Shown here: positions 12,801-24,665 of the stretch, in pieces
How positions within the stretch are numbered: the stretch's first letter is position 1
Layout: each line of letters opens with the position of its first letter
DNA from: Chionis minor
Taxonomy: Eukaryota > Chordata > Aves > Charadriiformes > Chionididae
DNA: 64,000 nt
Direction of reading: 5' to 3'
NCBI GenBank assembly: GCA_013398295.1
Contig: VZSF01000860.1
Span: forward strand, 186,001 to 250,000
Notes under the pieces: generated by a model
What the model was told of the DNA's origin: nothing
Seen by the model: the letters and a program-made list of their open reading frames with translations, nothing else
The model's database searches: none
Position numbers and translations under genes: made by a program

Positions 12801-15800
12801 GCCAGGCCAAGCAAAAGGCCTACCAGCTGTGTGCCAGATGAGAGTAAAATGCACCCATGTGTGCAGCTACAGCATGCCACTAAATCAAATGAGTTTGTTA
12901 GCGTAGGTGGTGAGTGATATTCCTTGTTACGGTTTGTAAGAGCTATCCAGGAGGGAGCACTGTGTTTCAGTGGCATTTTCTGCAGACCATGTGGAAATTG
13001 CTTTGTAGTTGAGTTCTTGGTTGGTTTGATGGTATTTTGTTTTGGTTTTTTGTTTGTTTGAGGTTTCGTGTGTGTTGTTTTGGTTTTGCTTATCTGGTTA
13101 GTTGGTTGGGTTCTTTTAATTATTTAATATACAGAGGTCTTGAAGATTTCATTTCCAATAAGTTCAGTTAGGAGCAAAAAATAAATGCCCTGCACTTTAA
13201 GTCCTGGAAAGTCCTTCTTCAAAGGCTTTCCATATGGGAGCCTCTGCATGAATGTTAATGCATGCATTTTAATGTGCAAGGGATCGGTGCCTTTTAGCGA
13301 ATTCACCTTGACTTTCTTGGGTATCCCTGTGAACCCTTTTTTATTGCCTTAGTCAGAAGTAAAGCTGGTTCATTACAGTGCCTTCCTGAAAAACATTATC
13401 CATCACAGTATTTCTGCTGAAAGGGGAGGATGTATCCTGCTTACTTAGAAATATTCCTTTGGCTGTGTTTGAATCACTGTTTTTAGTAAGACTGAATTTT
13501 GTCAGTTTGTTCTGTTTTCATTTTCTGTGAAAAGGATCTGATAATTTTGAGATTTGAGCATTTTGTGCCAGAAAAAAAAAGAAAAAAGATTTAGAGCCAA
13601 AAATTACATAATTTGATAAAATTATGTTGTAAATATTTGCCTAGTTGTAGTGACTGGAGAATTATGTGCTTCAAAAACTGAAAGTTATCTGATGCATACA
13701 GGAGTCTAGGAAAAAAGTAACTTTTTCATTTAGGCAGACCAGTGGTCCACTTTCTCACATACCTTCCCAGAGGCAGTCTGGGGATCTCCAGCCCTCTGCT
13801 AGCTGATGGTGAAAGGTGGATCTACATTGAAACAGTTCTTTGCTGTTAGACTGCTCAAACAAAGAACATGAGTTGAGTGAACTTGTTGTACTACTTTGTT
13901 CTGTGGCAGTTTTGTGTGTGGTGCTACTGATTCATATCTGTAATTTTTTGCAGGATTTTTTATTAAGCAGTTATTGTTCCTTTGTGTTGCCAGCCACTAA
14001 CTTATTTCTTTATTGGCTTATTTCTTTAATAAAACAGTTATCTGATATGTGTGTCTCTCCAAACAAAGCACATGCTGGATAGTTGGTACTGGAAAAATGA
14101 ATTGTTTCCAGTCTTCCCAAGGGTAATAGAAAAAATTTTAATGTAAATTTTGTCACGTGAGCGCTGAATTCTTACACATTACAATGACGGGTTTTTTTAG
14201 TTTTAAAAAAAAAAAAGCCAACCTAAAAAAATTAAGTATCTTTTCTACAGATCTGTGCAGAGGCTCTTCTAAGTGCTAGCATGTGTTCCTTGCATCTTTC
14301 TGTAAAAGTAATAGCATGAGCATTATGATCAGTTGGAATATCACTAGTTCTCATCAAGAGCATGTCATTGGAAAAATAGTGTAGTTCCTCAAGAAGGAAG
14401 TGTGAGCTATGCTATGCTTTTGTGGCTTTTATTGGAGAGAGTCAAGTTCTACTAGATTGTATTTCAAAACAGCAGACAGTTGTAGCCGTAGTATTTTGGG
14501 ATAAGACAGTTCCTTTCTGAAACTCTCTTAAGATTGGTCACCGTACTTGAAATTGTCTTTAAAAGTGTATTTTTGATAAAGCAGTTACTTCTAAATTTCA
14601 TCCAGCTGACAGCTTTCTGTAGTAATAAAAGTTCTTCAATCCTTCATGATTATTGAAGGATGTTTTCTTAAGACAAAGAATCTGCATACACTTCAAATAG
14701 ATTCAGTTGATTTTCTTGTGTGGACTAGCATAAGGAAGCATCTGGTCCTCCTGGTAGTCTACATGATACAGATTCTTCAGTCTACAGGAATGTAATTTAA
14801 AGGATGAAGCTTACTTCATAGGTGCTGAGGTCACACTGTAATGTCATCAAATCTGTTTTTCAGACTGATGTTTGTACGTTGGCAACTGACTACTCACTCC
14901 TGATCTCTTCCAAATAAAATTTACTCATCAGAGCTGACCAGAAAGGGAATGTTTTTTCTACCATTTTCATGGTCTGATATCCTCAAGCCAGTTCTTTCAT
15001 CAATAATTTTGATTGAAGCAGAAACTGCCGTTTATGTCTGTCTTCGTTGTCCTTTTAGGACTTTGACTAAAAACTAGATATTTTATGAAATCATTTCTGC
15101 CTAGCATCTTCTTCATGCAAAGATGGGATTATTGTGTCCTAAGACTTCAACTACAAAGGCCAACCTATGATAAACTTTTCAATATAGACTTTCTGTAAAA
15201 TTTATTTCTAACATTCCAACAGACTTTTTTTAAAAGAAATTGAATAAAAGTAGCCCAATAAGATGCTCCATAGGATCTAAAAAGTAAAATTGCTGAACAG
15301 AAAATTGGTCCTGTTTTACCTCAAACGAGGACATACTGTCCCATTTTCTTCTGAGTCTGTGTTATGTAAAGCAGTATTTTAGCTATGTTAACATTGCAAT
15401 CATCATTTGGCCTTTCTCATTTCTCCAATTTCCTTCTCCCTCCCCCATCTGTCGTAATAGTTACAGAATTTCTAAAAAACACCAAAACACTTTCAACTGA
15501 ATTAAATCACAATTTGTGATGTATTTTATGGACTTAATTGTATGTTTTTATATTCTGTTCTATGGAATTCCTAATGTCAAAAGCTATGACTTGTCTGTAA
15601 TACCCTATGGTCCTTGAATTCCAGATCATACACTGTCATTGCTCTGTCCTCCCATCTCTACAGAATCTTTCTGCTCTATAGAAACTTCTTCTAAACCCAG
15701 AACAATTGTGTCCACAAGCTTTAATTTTGTTTTGATATCGATACCATGAAGAATCGAAATACTGATCCTTACATCTTAAGCAGTAGTTCATCTGCTAAGA

Positions 15801-15935
15801 CAAACAACCTACTTATTACATGGACCTAGAAATAATTTAAATCTTCTTATTAATAAGCTGAATGTAAGTAATAGAAGTAATCGTGTAGCCTGAAGTAGTG
15901 AACTATTGAACATAAAATTTTAAAGAAACTATAGA
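9871..15935. other. AT-rich non-coding stretch, no gene recognised
   Basis: No exon was recognised. There are GT-rich low-complexity patches at about 11725-11775 and 13010-13100, an 8-base G run at 12707-12714, and a small perfect hairpin at 14639-14661 (8-bp arms ATCCTTCA/TGAAGGAT, 7-base loop). All open frames are short, with no domain, signal peptide or convincing splice context. Confidence 0.6.
13010..13100. repeat. T/G-rich low-complexity patch
   Basis: The plus strand is almost entirely T and G, with repeated ttggtt, ttgtttg and tttggtt words. It carries no coding signal. A similar shorter G/T-rich patch containing three to four G-runs lies at about 11729-11762. Confidence 0.6.
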
Positions 15936-16356
15936 TCATAGAACCATAGAATATCTCAAGTTGGATGGGACCCATACAGAACATCGAGTCCAACTCCCTG
16001 CTCTTCTCAGGACTACCTAAAACTAAACCATATGACTAAGAGCATTGCCCAGATGCTCATTGAACTCTGACAGGCTTGGTACCATGACCACTTTCCTGCA
16101 GAGCTTGTTCTAGTGACCAATCACCCTCTTAGTGAAGAACCTTTTCCAAATGTCTGATCTGAACTTCCTCTGATGCAGCTTCATTCCATTTCCTCATGTC
16201 CTATTGGTGGTCACCACAGAGATGAGATCAGCAACTCCTCATCCAGTTCCCCCCTTGAGGATTTTGCAGACTGCGATGAGGTCACCCCTCAGCCTTCTCT
16301 TCTCTAAGCTGAACAAGCCAACTGACCTCAGCCACTCCTCATAAATCTTGCCCTAG
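15936..16356 (-). mobile_element. CR1 LINE 3' fragment, minus orientation
   Basis: On the plus strand the element starts with its inverted tail, repeated 'catagaa' words at 15938-15951. It continues through the characteristic 'ttggatgggaccc', 'gagtccaactccctgctc' and 'cccctcagccttctcttctc' segments and ends in the 'ctgaacaagcc…cctcagccactcctcataaa' region. These are the reverse complement of the CR1 3' UTR and ORF2 end. It is about 420 bp long. Several mismatches and no surviving long frame suggest it is older than the copy at 5.8 kb and belongs to a different CR1 subfamily. It is 5'-truncated, as most CR1 copies are. Confidence 0.95.
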
Positions 16357-17837
16357 GTAGTTCATGCTTAGATTTTACTGTTCATGATGCTGTTGTTTCC
16401 AGCTGCAATATCTAGGTTTTCCTCCTAAAATATATATTATTTTTTCTTTTAATGAGAAATGCAAAATTTGGAGCCCTTTGAAAAAGGCAGTGTTGATATT
16501 ATTGTTTCAATGAAGTTTTTTGTGGTTTAATCACTGCACTGACTTCAGTCCACTAGGAATCAGAATCCAAAGTGCTCACCTTTTAGGTGATTGCCCTAGC
16601 TTTCCACTGGCTCCTAGAGTTGAATATCCTTACTTATACCTGTCCCATCCTGTAGAGTCATGAAAGCTGTTTTCTCATCACCTGGTTATTTCTTTCCCTT
16701 TCAATGACTTTTTAAGTATTTTACACAAATTCGAAAAGTAACAGCAGGAAACAAGAGAAAACAACCTCAGAATAATGGTTGTGGGCACACTCCTGGGAGA
16801 TGCACGATAAAGGTTCAAATCCTCACAATTAATTGTGTGGCTCCCAAACCCCAGATAAGTATCTGGCTAAAATGCTAAAAAATAAAGCTTTAAAATGTTT
16901 CCAATAATACAGGAAGGTGAATGCCATTTGTGGTTTCAATAGTGATAATTTTACCTGGATTTATGAACAGATGATTTAGCTCTCTGTGTCTGATACAGTT
17001 GGCTCTTTCAGTGATTTTACTGTGTGTCCAAATGGTGATCTAACTCCAAAAAGTGGGGTTTTTAGAAACAGACAAACAAACCAAAGCACATACACACAAA
17101 AAAAAAACCCAACCCAACCACCCCCCCCCCAAAAAACCCACAAAAATACCTATCAAAATATCTTGGATAACCTTTATCATGAGGTCAGACTGAATGTTCC
17201 CTGAAGGTAGGTACTGTACACTGTGGAGTCTGTGGGCACCCAAGAGTTAGTAGTTCAGTTCCATTTGCTGTGGCATGTCTTCTTCCAAGCTGTTTACCTT
17301 GGTCGCTATCTTGACACAACAGCTCTTCATGGGTCCCTGAGTTTGTGGGGGGATTTATGGTGGATCAGTGTGCTTCTTTGGATCACTTCTTGAAAGTGAG
17401 CACCCTAAACAATGGAAATGGGTTTGAATCTCACAATACAGCGCGGACTAGCAGGATTGTACATTGAAGACATCCAGCAGCATAACTCTGAACTCTTTTC
17501 AGGACAGGAAAAGCTCAGAGTAAAACAAAATTGAAATAAGAGGTTTGTAAGCAAAACTGCCCCCTACTCTTTTTATTGTTCTGGTAGAGTGAGTCTGTCT
17601 TTAAGGCTTTTTCCTATTATAGCAACATTCAGTAGCTTTGAGGTTGCAAAAAACTCTGCATGACCCCCCTCTGGAACCCAAGGGTGAGCTTTCTTCTGAC
17701 ACCCCAGACGCCTGGCTGCCTGCTCCTAGGTTGTTTAGCAGTCTCCTATTCTCCGTGTCTGCCTCAGGTTCCCTTCAGGCTTTCTCTTCTCACTTTTGGC
17801 TTGCTCTCGCCTACCTCACTGCAAAATAGGGTCCCAT
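16357..17837. other. non-coding stretch with A/C-rich simple sequence
   Basis: No exon was recognised. A box-B-like ggttcaaatcc occurs at about 16814-16824, but no matching A box or cloverleaf was found, so no tRNA is called. The A/C-rich low-complexity segment at 17068-17148 is listed separately. Confidence 0.6.
17068..17148. repeat. A/C-rich low-complexity repeat
   Basis: This is simple sequence of acaaac, cacaca, a run of A, aaccc repeats and an 11-base C run (17120-17130), ending in aaaaaccc-type words. Short open frames through it are low-complexity artefacts. Confidence 0.85.
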
Positions 17838-17947
17838 CTGCCCTTTGCTGCAGAAACCTTCTGCCCTTTGCTGCAGAAACCTTCTGCCCTTTGCTGCAGA
17901 AACCTTCTGCCCTTTGCTGCAGAAACCTTCTGCCCTTTGCTGCAGAA
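17838..17947. repeat. 23-bp minisatellite, 4.8 copies
   Basis: Four complete head-to-tail copies of a 23-bp unit start at 17838, 17861, 17884 and 17907. A partial 18-bp copy starts at 17930. The unit begins ctgccctttgctgcag and ends aaacctt. The copies are identical to one another over their length, which implies recent expansion or ongoing homogenisation. Because 23 is not a multiple of three, successive units shift frame, and no frame on either strand meets a stop inside the array. The several overlapping open frames here (about 17.66-18.14 kb, both strands) are by-products of this. Confidence 0.97.
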
Positions 17948-18439
17948 CGCTGCACCTGACTGTGTGGGCAGGGAGCCTTCCTCTTAGTCCTGGTCTTCCT
18001 CCCAGTCCTATAGCGTCCCCTGTGAGGGAAGAAAACCTTTTCCCAACAGCTCACGAGAAGTGGAAGTGAGCTGTAACGAGCTGAAATGGATACTACCCAT
18101 CTCAGAGTTTTAAGTCCAACAAGCAGAACAATGTTCATTTTACTCTGTTTAGTGTCTACAGCATTGTGTTAAACTTGCTGGTTTTCTGAGCTGTGGTCTC
18201 AGGAGGGGCTTCGGAGACTCCGGAGGTTCACTGAATTGACACAAGGGTAAACCAGATTTCAAACTAGACATAAGAAAAATAAATATATTTCCTAAATTCC
18301 TGAGCGTACTGCAGTATTCTACATTTTGCGTTAAATTAGAATATTAGCAAAAGCCCGAAGTCTGATCTGAACTAATCAAGCACAGATGACAACTGGAGTA
18401 AAAAATCCACCTCCTAAATCAGTTTTATCCTTCTTACTA
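17948..18439. other. non-coding stretch, nothing recognised
   Basis: Unique sequence between the minisatellite and the MIR/L2-like relic. No exon, RNA gene or repeat family was recognised. Confidence 0.6.
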
Positions 18440-18708
18440 GGGCTTAAAGGCCCCAGCAGAGAAGCCCAAGTGCACTAAAGCCATTGTACAACCGCACAGT
18501 ATGAGACAGTTCCTGCCTCAGAAAGCTTGCAGTCGAAACGGATGAAATACTGTTGAGCATAGCACTATTACTCTCTAATAGAAGGACTGAATTTAACTGG
18601 CACATTCCCTAGCTCAAGGTCGGAGAAGGACTATGACAAAACTGGAAACCGAAGCAAGACCTTCCGAGTCTTAGCCTAGCGCCTGAGCCAGAAGACGATC
18701 CTTCAAAC
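18440..18708 (-). mobile_element. ancient MIR/L2-like SINE relic, minus orientation
   Basis: On the plus strand, 18500-18534 reads tatgagacagttcctgcctc followed by agaaagcttgcagtc. This closely follows the 'gacagtccctgcc…agcttacagtct' block shared by L2-tailed SINEs of amniotes in reverse orientation. Downstream, 18606-18708 follows the reversed MIR-type core in order: ctagctcaaggtc, then ggaaaccgaagcaagacc, then cttccgagtcttagcctagcgcctgagcc, where the family has the 'aaggtcac…aacccaggtct…cc' series. The match is degraded but colinear over about 270 bp. The CORE-SINE/MIR assignment is from memory of the family. The subfamily cannot be fixed by eye. Confidence 0.7.
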
Positions 18709-18889
18709 CATGCAGAACATCACCATTTGTTTTCACGTGAAGTGCTCTCTTTCATGCTGGTGGTTCTCCAGTATGTTTTTGCGTGGCTTTCCATCTCTGC
18801 CACAGAGCTTTCCTCCTCTAGGTGATACTCTGGCAACGCAACAGCTATTAAAGTAAGCCATGTGCACCTACACTCCCTGTAAGCAGTTT

Positions 18890-18909
18890 TCAAAAGCGAA
18901 AGCTTTTGA
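18890..18909. other. perfect 8-bp hairpin with GAAA loop
   Basis: TCAAAAGC and GCTTTTGA pair perfectly around a GAAA loop (18898-18901), giving a GNRA-type tetraloop if transcribed. Such short palindromes arise easily by chance, and no transcript or RNA family is suggested by the surroundings. Confidence 0.6.
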
Positions 18910-18941
18910 TAACAATAACCTGCACCAACCAGTCCTGCACA

Positions 18942-18968
18942 TTTTTTCTTTTTTTTTTTTTTTTTTTT
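18942..18968. repeat. poly(T) tract
   Basis: Six T, one C and twenty T. It could be the reversed poly(A) tail of a minus-strand retrocopy, but the sequence beyond it shows nothing I recognise as a processed gene. Confidence 0.9.
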
Positions 18969-20323
18969 AAATCCTGTCATCCTCTATTCTGTCCTTTTTC
19001 TTTGCTTTTTGCAGTCTTACAGTGTCAAAGTCTCTGCAAAGATGAAATGTTTGGGGCAAATTTAAAACAAAAAAAAAGTCAGCAATACACAAAAATAATG
19101 TGTAATTGTAAGCAGGTTTTTACTATGTGGTGCTCTTCTGAAACCTTCCTTCTCCAAAACATAAAATCAGAGCAAGATAAAGCAGTGGTATTGTTTAGCA
19201 ACCATATTTATTTCCTTCTCCTTCTGACAAGGTTTTAACTCTTGCATATGTTCAGACAGTAAGCATGGAGTTTACCTTTATTATTAAGATGCTAAAAAAG
19301 CATAATTGGTGCCAGAATGTTTCCAAAATAAAGCTGATGTTATCAGGGGAAAAAAAAATTAGGGCCATTTAATCCTGTCTTCAGTATTCCTTTCCCCTAA
19401 ATACAGGCTTTATTACCCTTTCCCCGGAAATATTAATGAATTCTTGCGAGTTTAAGATATACAGTATGAATTCAAGTATAATACAGCACAAAGCTTCTTG
19501 AAATCAGTACTGAAATTCACAGTATTTCCCTTTAAAAGTATGGGCAACTGTGAAATAGTACTTGCTAATCAAATATTAAATCATCCATTTTTCTCATAAG
19601 GCAAAGACAGATGTTTGTTCAAAATAAGTCTAGTGGCAACTTGCAGAGATGAGAGGACCATTGCTTAAAGAATTTTGGGGAAGGCTGGAGTAACGAATTT
19701 AATTGACTCATCTGCATGTCTAACAAGTATTTATCTTCCTGTCTTATAAATACTATAAAAAGTTTTCTGCCTAGGCAGGAAAGCCTCAAAAGTGGATATA
19801 GGGAGTCATGACAGGGACAAGTTTTATTAAATAAAGTATGAATAAAAGAGAATGCACTTCAGTAGTTTCTAGGCTTCTTATTTGTTGTGGGGGAGACATG
19901 TATAAAAGCAACATTTTGTGAATCAGAGTGGTCTTGAAAAATGAGATTATCTTCTTATGCTCAAAATGTATTTGTAGGCAAAGCAATTCTTTTGCTTGTC
20001 CTATAGTTGATTTAGGAAGAAAGGGGAGAGGTTTTCAGAGGTACTTAAAAATAACTGATCCAGCAGCTATATGTGGTGCTGGGAAAAAGGTGTTAATCCA
20101 TTAATATGATCAGAAAGAGCTACAGCAAACAGAGGAAATGTTGGTCATCCTGCTGTCCTCCTCAGCTCTGGCCTGTTAGTGACACTGTTACACCAAGGAT
20201 GAGGCCCTTCATGGAGACACAGATGGCAGCAGGGAGGGGAAGCTGTGTCGTCACCAGTGGCACTGACATTGCATGGGTTATTTAGAGATAACAGGTCTGA
20301 AATTTTGTTGTACGAAATAGAAG
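18969..20323. other. AT-rich non-coding stretch, no gene recognised
   Basis: No exon, RNA gene or repeat family was recognised. A 110-codon open frame crosses the poly(T) tract at 18906-19238 and is low-complexity at its start. It does not resemble any protein I know. Confidence 0.6.
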
Positions 20324-20565
20324 TATAGAATTATAGAATATTAGGGGTTGGAAGGGACCTCTGGAGATCATCTAGTCCAACCCCCCTGTCAGAGCAGGTC
20401 CACCTAGAGCAGGTTGCACAGGATGGCGTCCAGGCAGGTTTGGAATGTCTCCAGAGTCAGAGACTCCACGACCTCTCTGGGCAGCCTGGTCCAGTGCTCT
20501 GCCACCCTCAAAGTAAAGAAGTTCCTCCTCATGTTCAGATGGAACTTCCTATGTTCAAGTTTGAA
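20324..20565 (-). mobile_element. CR1 LINE 3' fragment, minus orientation
   Basis: The plus strand begins with the inverted tail (tatagaattatagaat, 20324-20339). It runs into the conserved CR1 3' UTR reverse complement: ggttggaagggacctctgga, tcatctagtccaaccccc, gggcagcctggtccagtgct and gaagttcctcctcatgttca. It stops at about 20565 within the region before the 'cccattgcccctt' segment, so it is a short 5'-truncated copy of about 240 bp. It is well conserved to the family pattern, hence probably younger than the 15.9 kb copy. The open frames here on both strands are shadows of the element. Confidence 0.96.
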
Positions 20566-23500
20566 CACAAGAAGAGGAACTTAGACCACTTATCAGCAGT
20601 AAATTCAAATGGACAGCTGGAAATTTGTACACCAGTTTCCTCTTCCAAAAACTGAGTACTGTGGTGCCCCAGCGTGAAATGTCTTACACCAGAGTGCAAA
20701 CTCTGCGGAAAGCCAGCAGTTGAAGATGGACCCTGTGCCAGCCAGACGGCCAAGAAGAAAGGTAGTTAAGGTCAGCCCACACGGTGTGCAGTGCTCTGAG
20801 TGCTAAACCATGAGAAATCATGTGGAAAAAAGGCAAGGAGGATGTCTTGCATGTCCCAAGAGCTCAGTGCCTCACTTAGGGCTCTAGAAAGCACATCACT
20901 CTGCTCAGATCTACGTATGAGCTACTGTATTGCCAGCATCTAGACCCCTTCTTGCATGGAGATGACTGCTTTTAAAATGCAGATAGGGGAGGAAGGGTGC
21001 TGGTCATAGCACCTAATTTTATGTAAAAGTAAGGGTGCTTGTCAGACGGATGTTGCTACCAATGGTCTAGATGTGAATCATGGGTACATCAGCATTTTTC
21101 ATTAAATGCTTGCTGCTGACTTTAGTTTGAACTAAGTTTAAGTTAGCTGGTAATTTTCTGACATAAACTTAAAAATACTGAACCTTCTACTCTTTTGTTG
21201 TGCCATGGTGGGGCTTCGTTAAAAGAGACAGCAACTGTCTCGAGACCGAAGAGATGCTCTCTGCTGCTGAAGAACTGACCTTCACATTTCTGTGCTGTTC
21301 ATTATATATCAGTCTATGATTTCCCCTCCTCTGTGCTGCTATTTTTGTTATTACCGGGGTTTCTGTTCCTCCAGCTTTCCTCTACTGCCAAGCAGCAGCT
21401 AGTTCAGAATCACCCTCTGTTTAAACTTTGGTGAGAAGAGGTCGGTAAGCTGCCTCTAGAGTGATTTGCTCTTCAAGGGTGGCTGCTGGAGAGCTGTTCT
21501 GAAGAAGTCAGTAGTAGTCCTAGGGCAAGAGAGAAATCCCTGCTCTGCTGAATCTAAGCCTACTTAAGTCAAAATGTTACCCTCCTTTTTAACATGCTAC
21601 TGCTTATTGACCGTTTTAGTAATATGTTCCTTCCTGCCATGCCTTTCTATCTTGCCCGTTGTTCCCATGCTTTCATTGTGGGTTGTCACTGTATATCTGA
21701 TCTGTGAATATCAACTGAGTTTGTGGTATTTAAGCCACTGGCTGAGTGGTGCCATTCTCAGCACTATAATTCAAGATCTCAGTGTTTTCATTATGTCTTA
21801 TTTTAGTAAACAGATTCTACTTTAGGTCATTCACTTTTGACAAGATGGGATAGCAGCTGGAGGACTTATTTAATTTATTTTAACATGATGTTGAAAAGGG
21901 GGGAAAAAAAAGCCTTGTTTCAGCCAATTTTTGAATCCTAAGAGGGCATCAATAACGTTCATCTTCATTTTAACAGGAGACAAACAGAATCGTCAAAATG
22001 TACATGTTGTCTAGACTGATGTTTCTTGACTACAGATTAGTACAACCTTTCTTCTCAGTGCTTTCCTTCTTATTTGCTGAAGGATTTCTCTGCTTCCTAA
22101 AACTAGTCTGAAATCATGCAAGAAGAAATAGGTGCCCATGCAAACAATTCCTGTGAAGACTACGGACAATTCACAGGAGAAAGCTTGCATGTGGCCTTCA
22201 GGGCTGGGAATAGATATTCTTTAGTAATCCAAATCCAGCAGACTATTCATTACTGTGTTGTAAACCACCAAGGGAAATCTTTGTGGAATAAGGGTTTAAG
22301 CATGAGTTCTTTGCTACAGGGCCTGTTTCTTCCTATATCTTCTGTGATATGTCTGCTTGTTTTGGTGGTGCATATATAAAAACATTTGTATAATTCACAA
22401 TGTGACTTTTTCCGGCTTTTACTAGCAAATGGTCTGTAATGTGCCTCATGCTGGTTTGGCTTTTAAAATTAAAATAAATATTTTGAACTGACTTTGATGC
22501 CATTCACTTAACTGTTTTGAGCAAAATGTTACTAGGATATTTAGGACACGGATTTACTGTCTGTGCATGCTGTCGGTAATGACCCAGTAGACCAGAACAT
22601 CTTCAGAAGAGCTGTCACAATCTATCAAGTCAATGATCTGTGAAATATAAATTCTCTATGGATGTTGTTATGGGCCATTAAGTAAATAATAATACCTATT
22701 TTATAAACTCTATATTAACTTTACATTTATTACAGAAGATCAACTTGATATCATAAAATAAAAACCAGCCCGAGCCTCCAACTAAAACTTAAACTTCTCT
22801 GATAGTGAAAAAATGTTGTTAGATTTTGTCACACACATTCTTTTTATGAACATCTAGTGTGAAACAGTGTACAACTGGTATAAAATGCCAGAGTATCCAA
22901 ACAGTATTTTCATCGCATTTTCAGCCTAGTTTTGAGAGCAAATTCCTTGTCTAAGCTGGCTAAGGTAAGTTAAAATAGTCTTCAGCTGGGATGAAGGAGA
23001 AACTTACTGAAATGTGCTCAAAATTCCAAAATACAGCAATTAAGAAAACTAATTGCTCTGAATTCTCTCTGAGTTCCCTGGAAGGCATTAATTTTGAGAG
23101 TTCCATTCCAAGTGCTGTATTGGAGTGTTTTGAGATATTTAATGTGGTTTTCCCCCTGAGGTACAGGGCAGGATTCTGATCCCCGTGTTTTATGAAGGAG
23201 AATCTGACTCACAGAAGTTAGAATTCTTCTCCCCTAATAATAATCATCTAGAAGTTAGGCGCGGAGCCAAATAGACTCTCTTTATAGCCTCAGAAGGAGA
23301 GAAACATCCCCATTGGCAGAATTCAGCCTAATGGAGGTGTCTGAAGCATACGTTTATGCATCTGTTGAGAGCCGTGCTTGAATTGACAGAGCCTCTTGTC
23401 TCCTGTCTGTTCCTCCAGGGTGCCTCACTGGAAACTTGTGGCTAGGTTTCCCTGGCAAATCCAGTTGCTTTGCTTCAGAAGGGGTCCAGAGAACAACCCA

Positions 23501-23999
23501 ACACACATTACCAAGGTCAAAATCCAGAGACCCTAAGCTCACAACAAAGTCTTTAAACAGTGTATGGAACACCAAAGGTGTTTTGGGTGGTTCTACCACT
23601 ATCTGGTGGTAGAGGTTATCATGATGAATGCCACCCAGTATTTACATGAGGTTTCACAAGAAGTCTTGTGCTCAGCAAACAAATAAAGTGGCGATACCAG
23701 ATTGCATGATCTAACTACAGTGTTTACACTTTGTATTTTTAATAGTGGTCTATTTTCTATGGAACATTTTTCCTTTGATGGCTTTGTAGAGTCCAAGTTT
23801 GATTCAGATGTCAGAACCCTGTATGGGGCTTGTGTTTGGAAGTCATCGGAGCACTGAACTAAGTTTGAAGCAACTGTAGGAAAGGTTAAGGGAAAAGTAG
23901 ACATAGCAAGCACTAAGAGGTTACTAGTATCAGCTGATTCTAGTAATATTAGGTAACTGCCAGATTAATTAGCTGAGTTACTAATAGTACTGGGAAGGC
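20566..23999. other. AT-rich non-coding stretch, no gene recognised
   Basis: No exon was recognised. Two small perfect hairpins are visible: 22149-22178 (arms TCCTGTGAA/TTCACAGGA, 12-base loop) and 23592-23613 (arms TCTACCAC/GTGGTAGA, 6-base loop). Open frames such as 22116-22379 and 22991-23179 have no recognised domain. Confidence 0.55.
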
Positions 24000-24665
24000 T
24001 TAAATTTCTTCAGTACCTAAAGACTGAAGAATGACAAACATGACAACCAGTCTTTACCGCAATGTAGAGGGCCTCAAAGCGTTATCATTTTTCCAGGGTA
24101 ATTAGTGGAAACTATAAATGAGGTGAATAAGCATGGAAAAACATGACTGACTTGGGAGGAGTCATCATGACTTCTTTAAAGGGAAGTTCTGCTTTATAAG
24201 CCTCTTGGCTTCCTTTGAAGGGGCTAGCAAACATGCATAAGAATGAACTTACTAATATAGCCTACTTCAACTTTTAAAGGTCTTTTGACAAAGGCTTTTA
24301 AGGAAACCAGGCTGGTATTGCATAAGGTAAATTATCATGGATAAATAATCAGTTAAAGATAGGAATGGAGTCCAGCAGAATATGCTCAGTGGAGTTCTGC
24401 ATGGCTGTCTGCTGAGACCTGTGATAGTGAACGTATTCATAGAAAACACAGAAGAGAGGATGAGCAGTAGTGATGATACAAAGGTTCGTCAGGACAAGGG
24501 GTAAACTGAAGAACTGCTGAAGGATTTTGCAAGACTAAAATATTGGGCAATAAAATTGCATATTAAATTCAATGTAAAACGTGAAGCAATATACAGGGGA
24601 AAGACAATCTAGATTCATGTGGACTCTGAGCTGGCCATTACCATTCAGGAGTGATATCTAGGGTT
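24000..24665 (+). mobile_element. ancient CR1 LINE relic from the reverse transcriptase region, plus orientation
   Basis: Colinear but heavily mutated words follow the ORF2 reverse-transcriptase region of old amniote CR1 elements. They run in order from about 24017: ctaaagactgaagaatgacaa, 'ttctttaaagggaagttctg', 'tcttttgacaaaggctttta', 'cagttaaagataggaatgga', 'gtggagttctgcatggctgt', 'gaactgctgaaggattttgc', 'tattgggcaataaaattgca', 'attaaattcaatgtaaaacg' and 'gagctggccattaccattca'. The frame is destroyed by many stops and indels. It lacks both the 5' and 3' ends of the element. Extensive decay places it far earlier than the three CR1 3' ends in this window. Confidence 0.8.

Noticed and set aside
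16780..16890. Box-B-like ggttcaaatcc suggesting a tRNA or tRNA-derived SINE.
   Set aside because: No A box, acceptor stem or cloverleaf could be paired around it, and similarity to MIR downstream is too weak.
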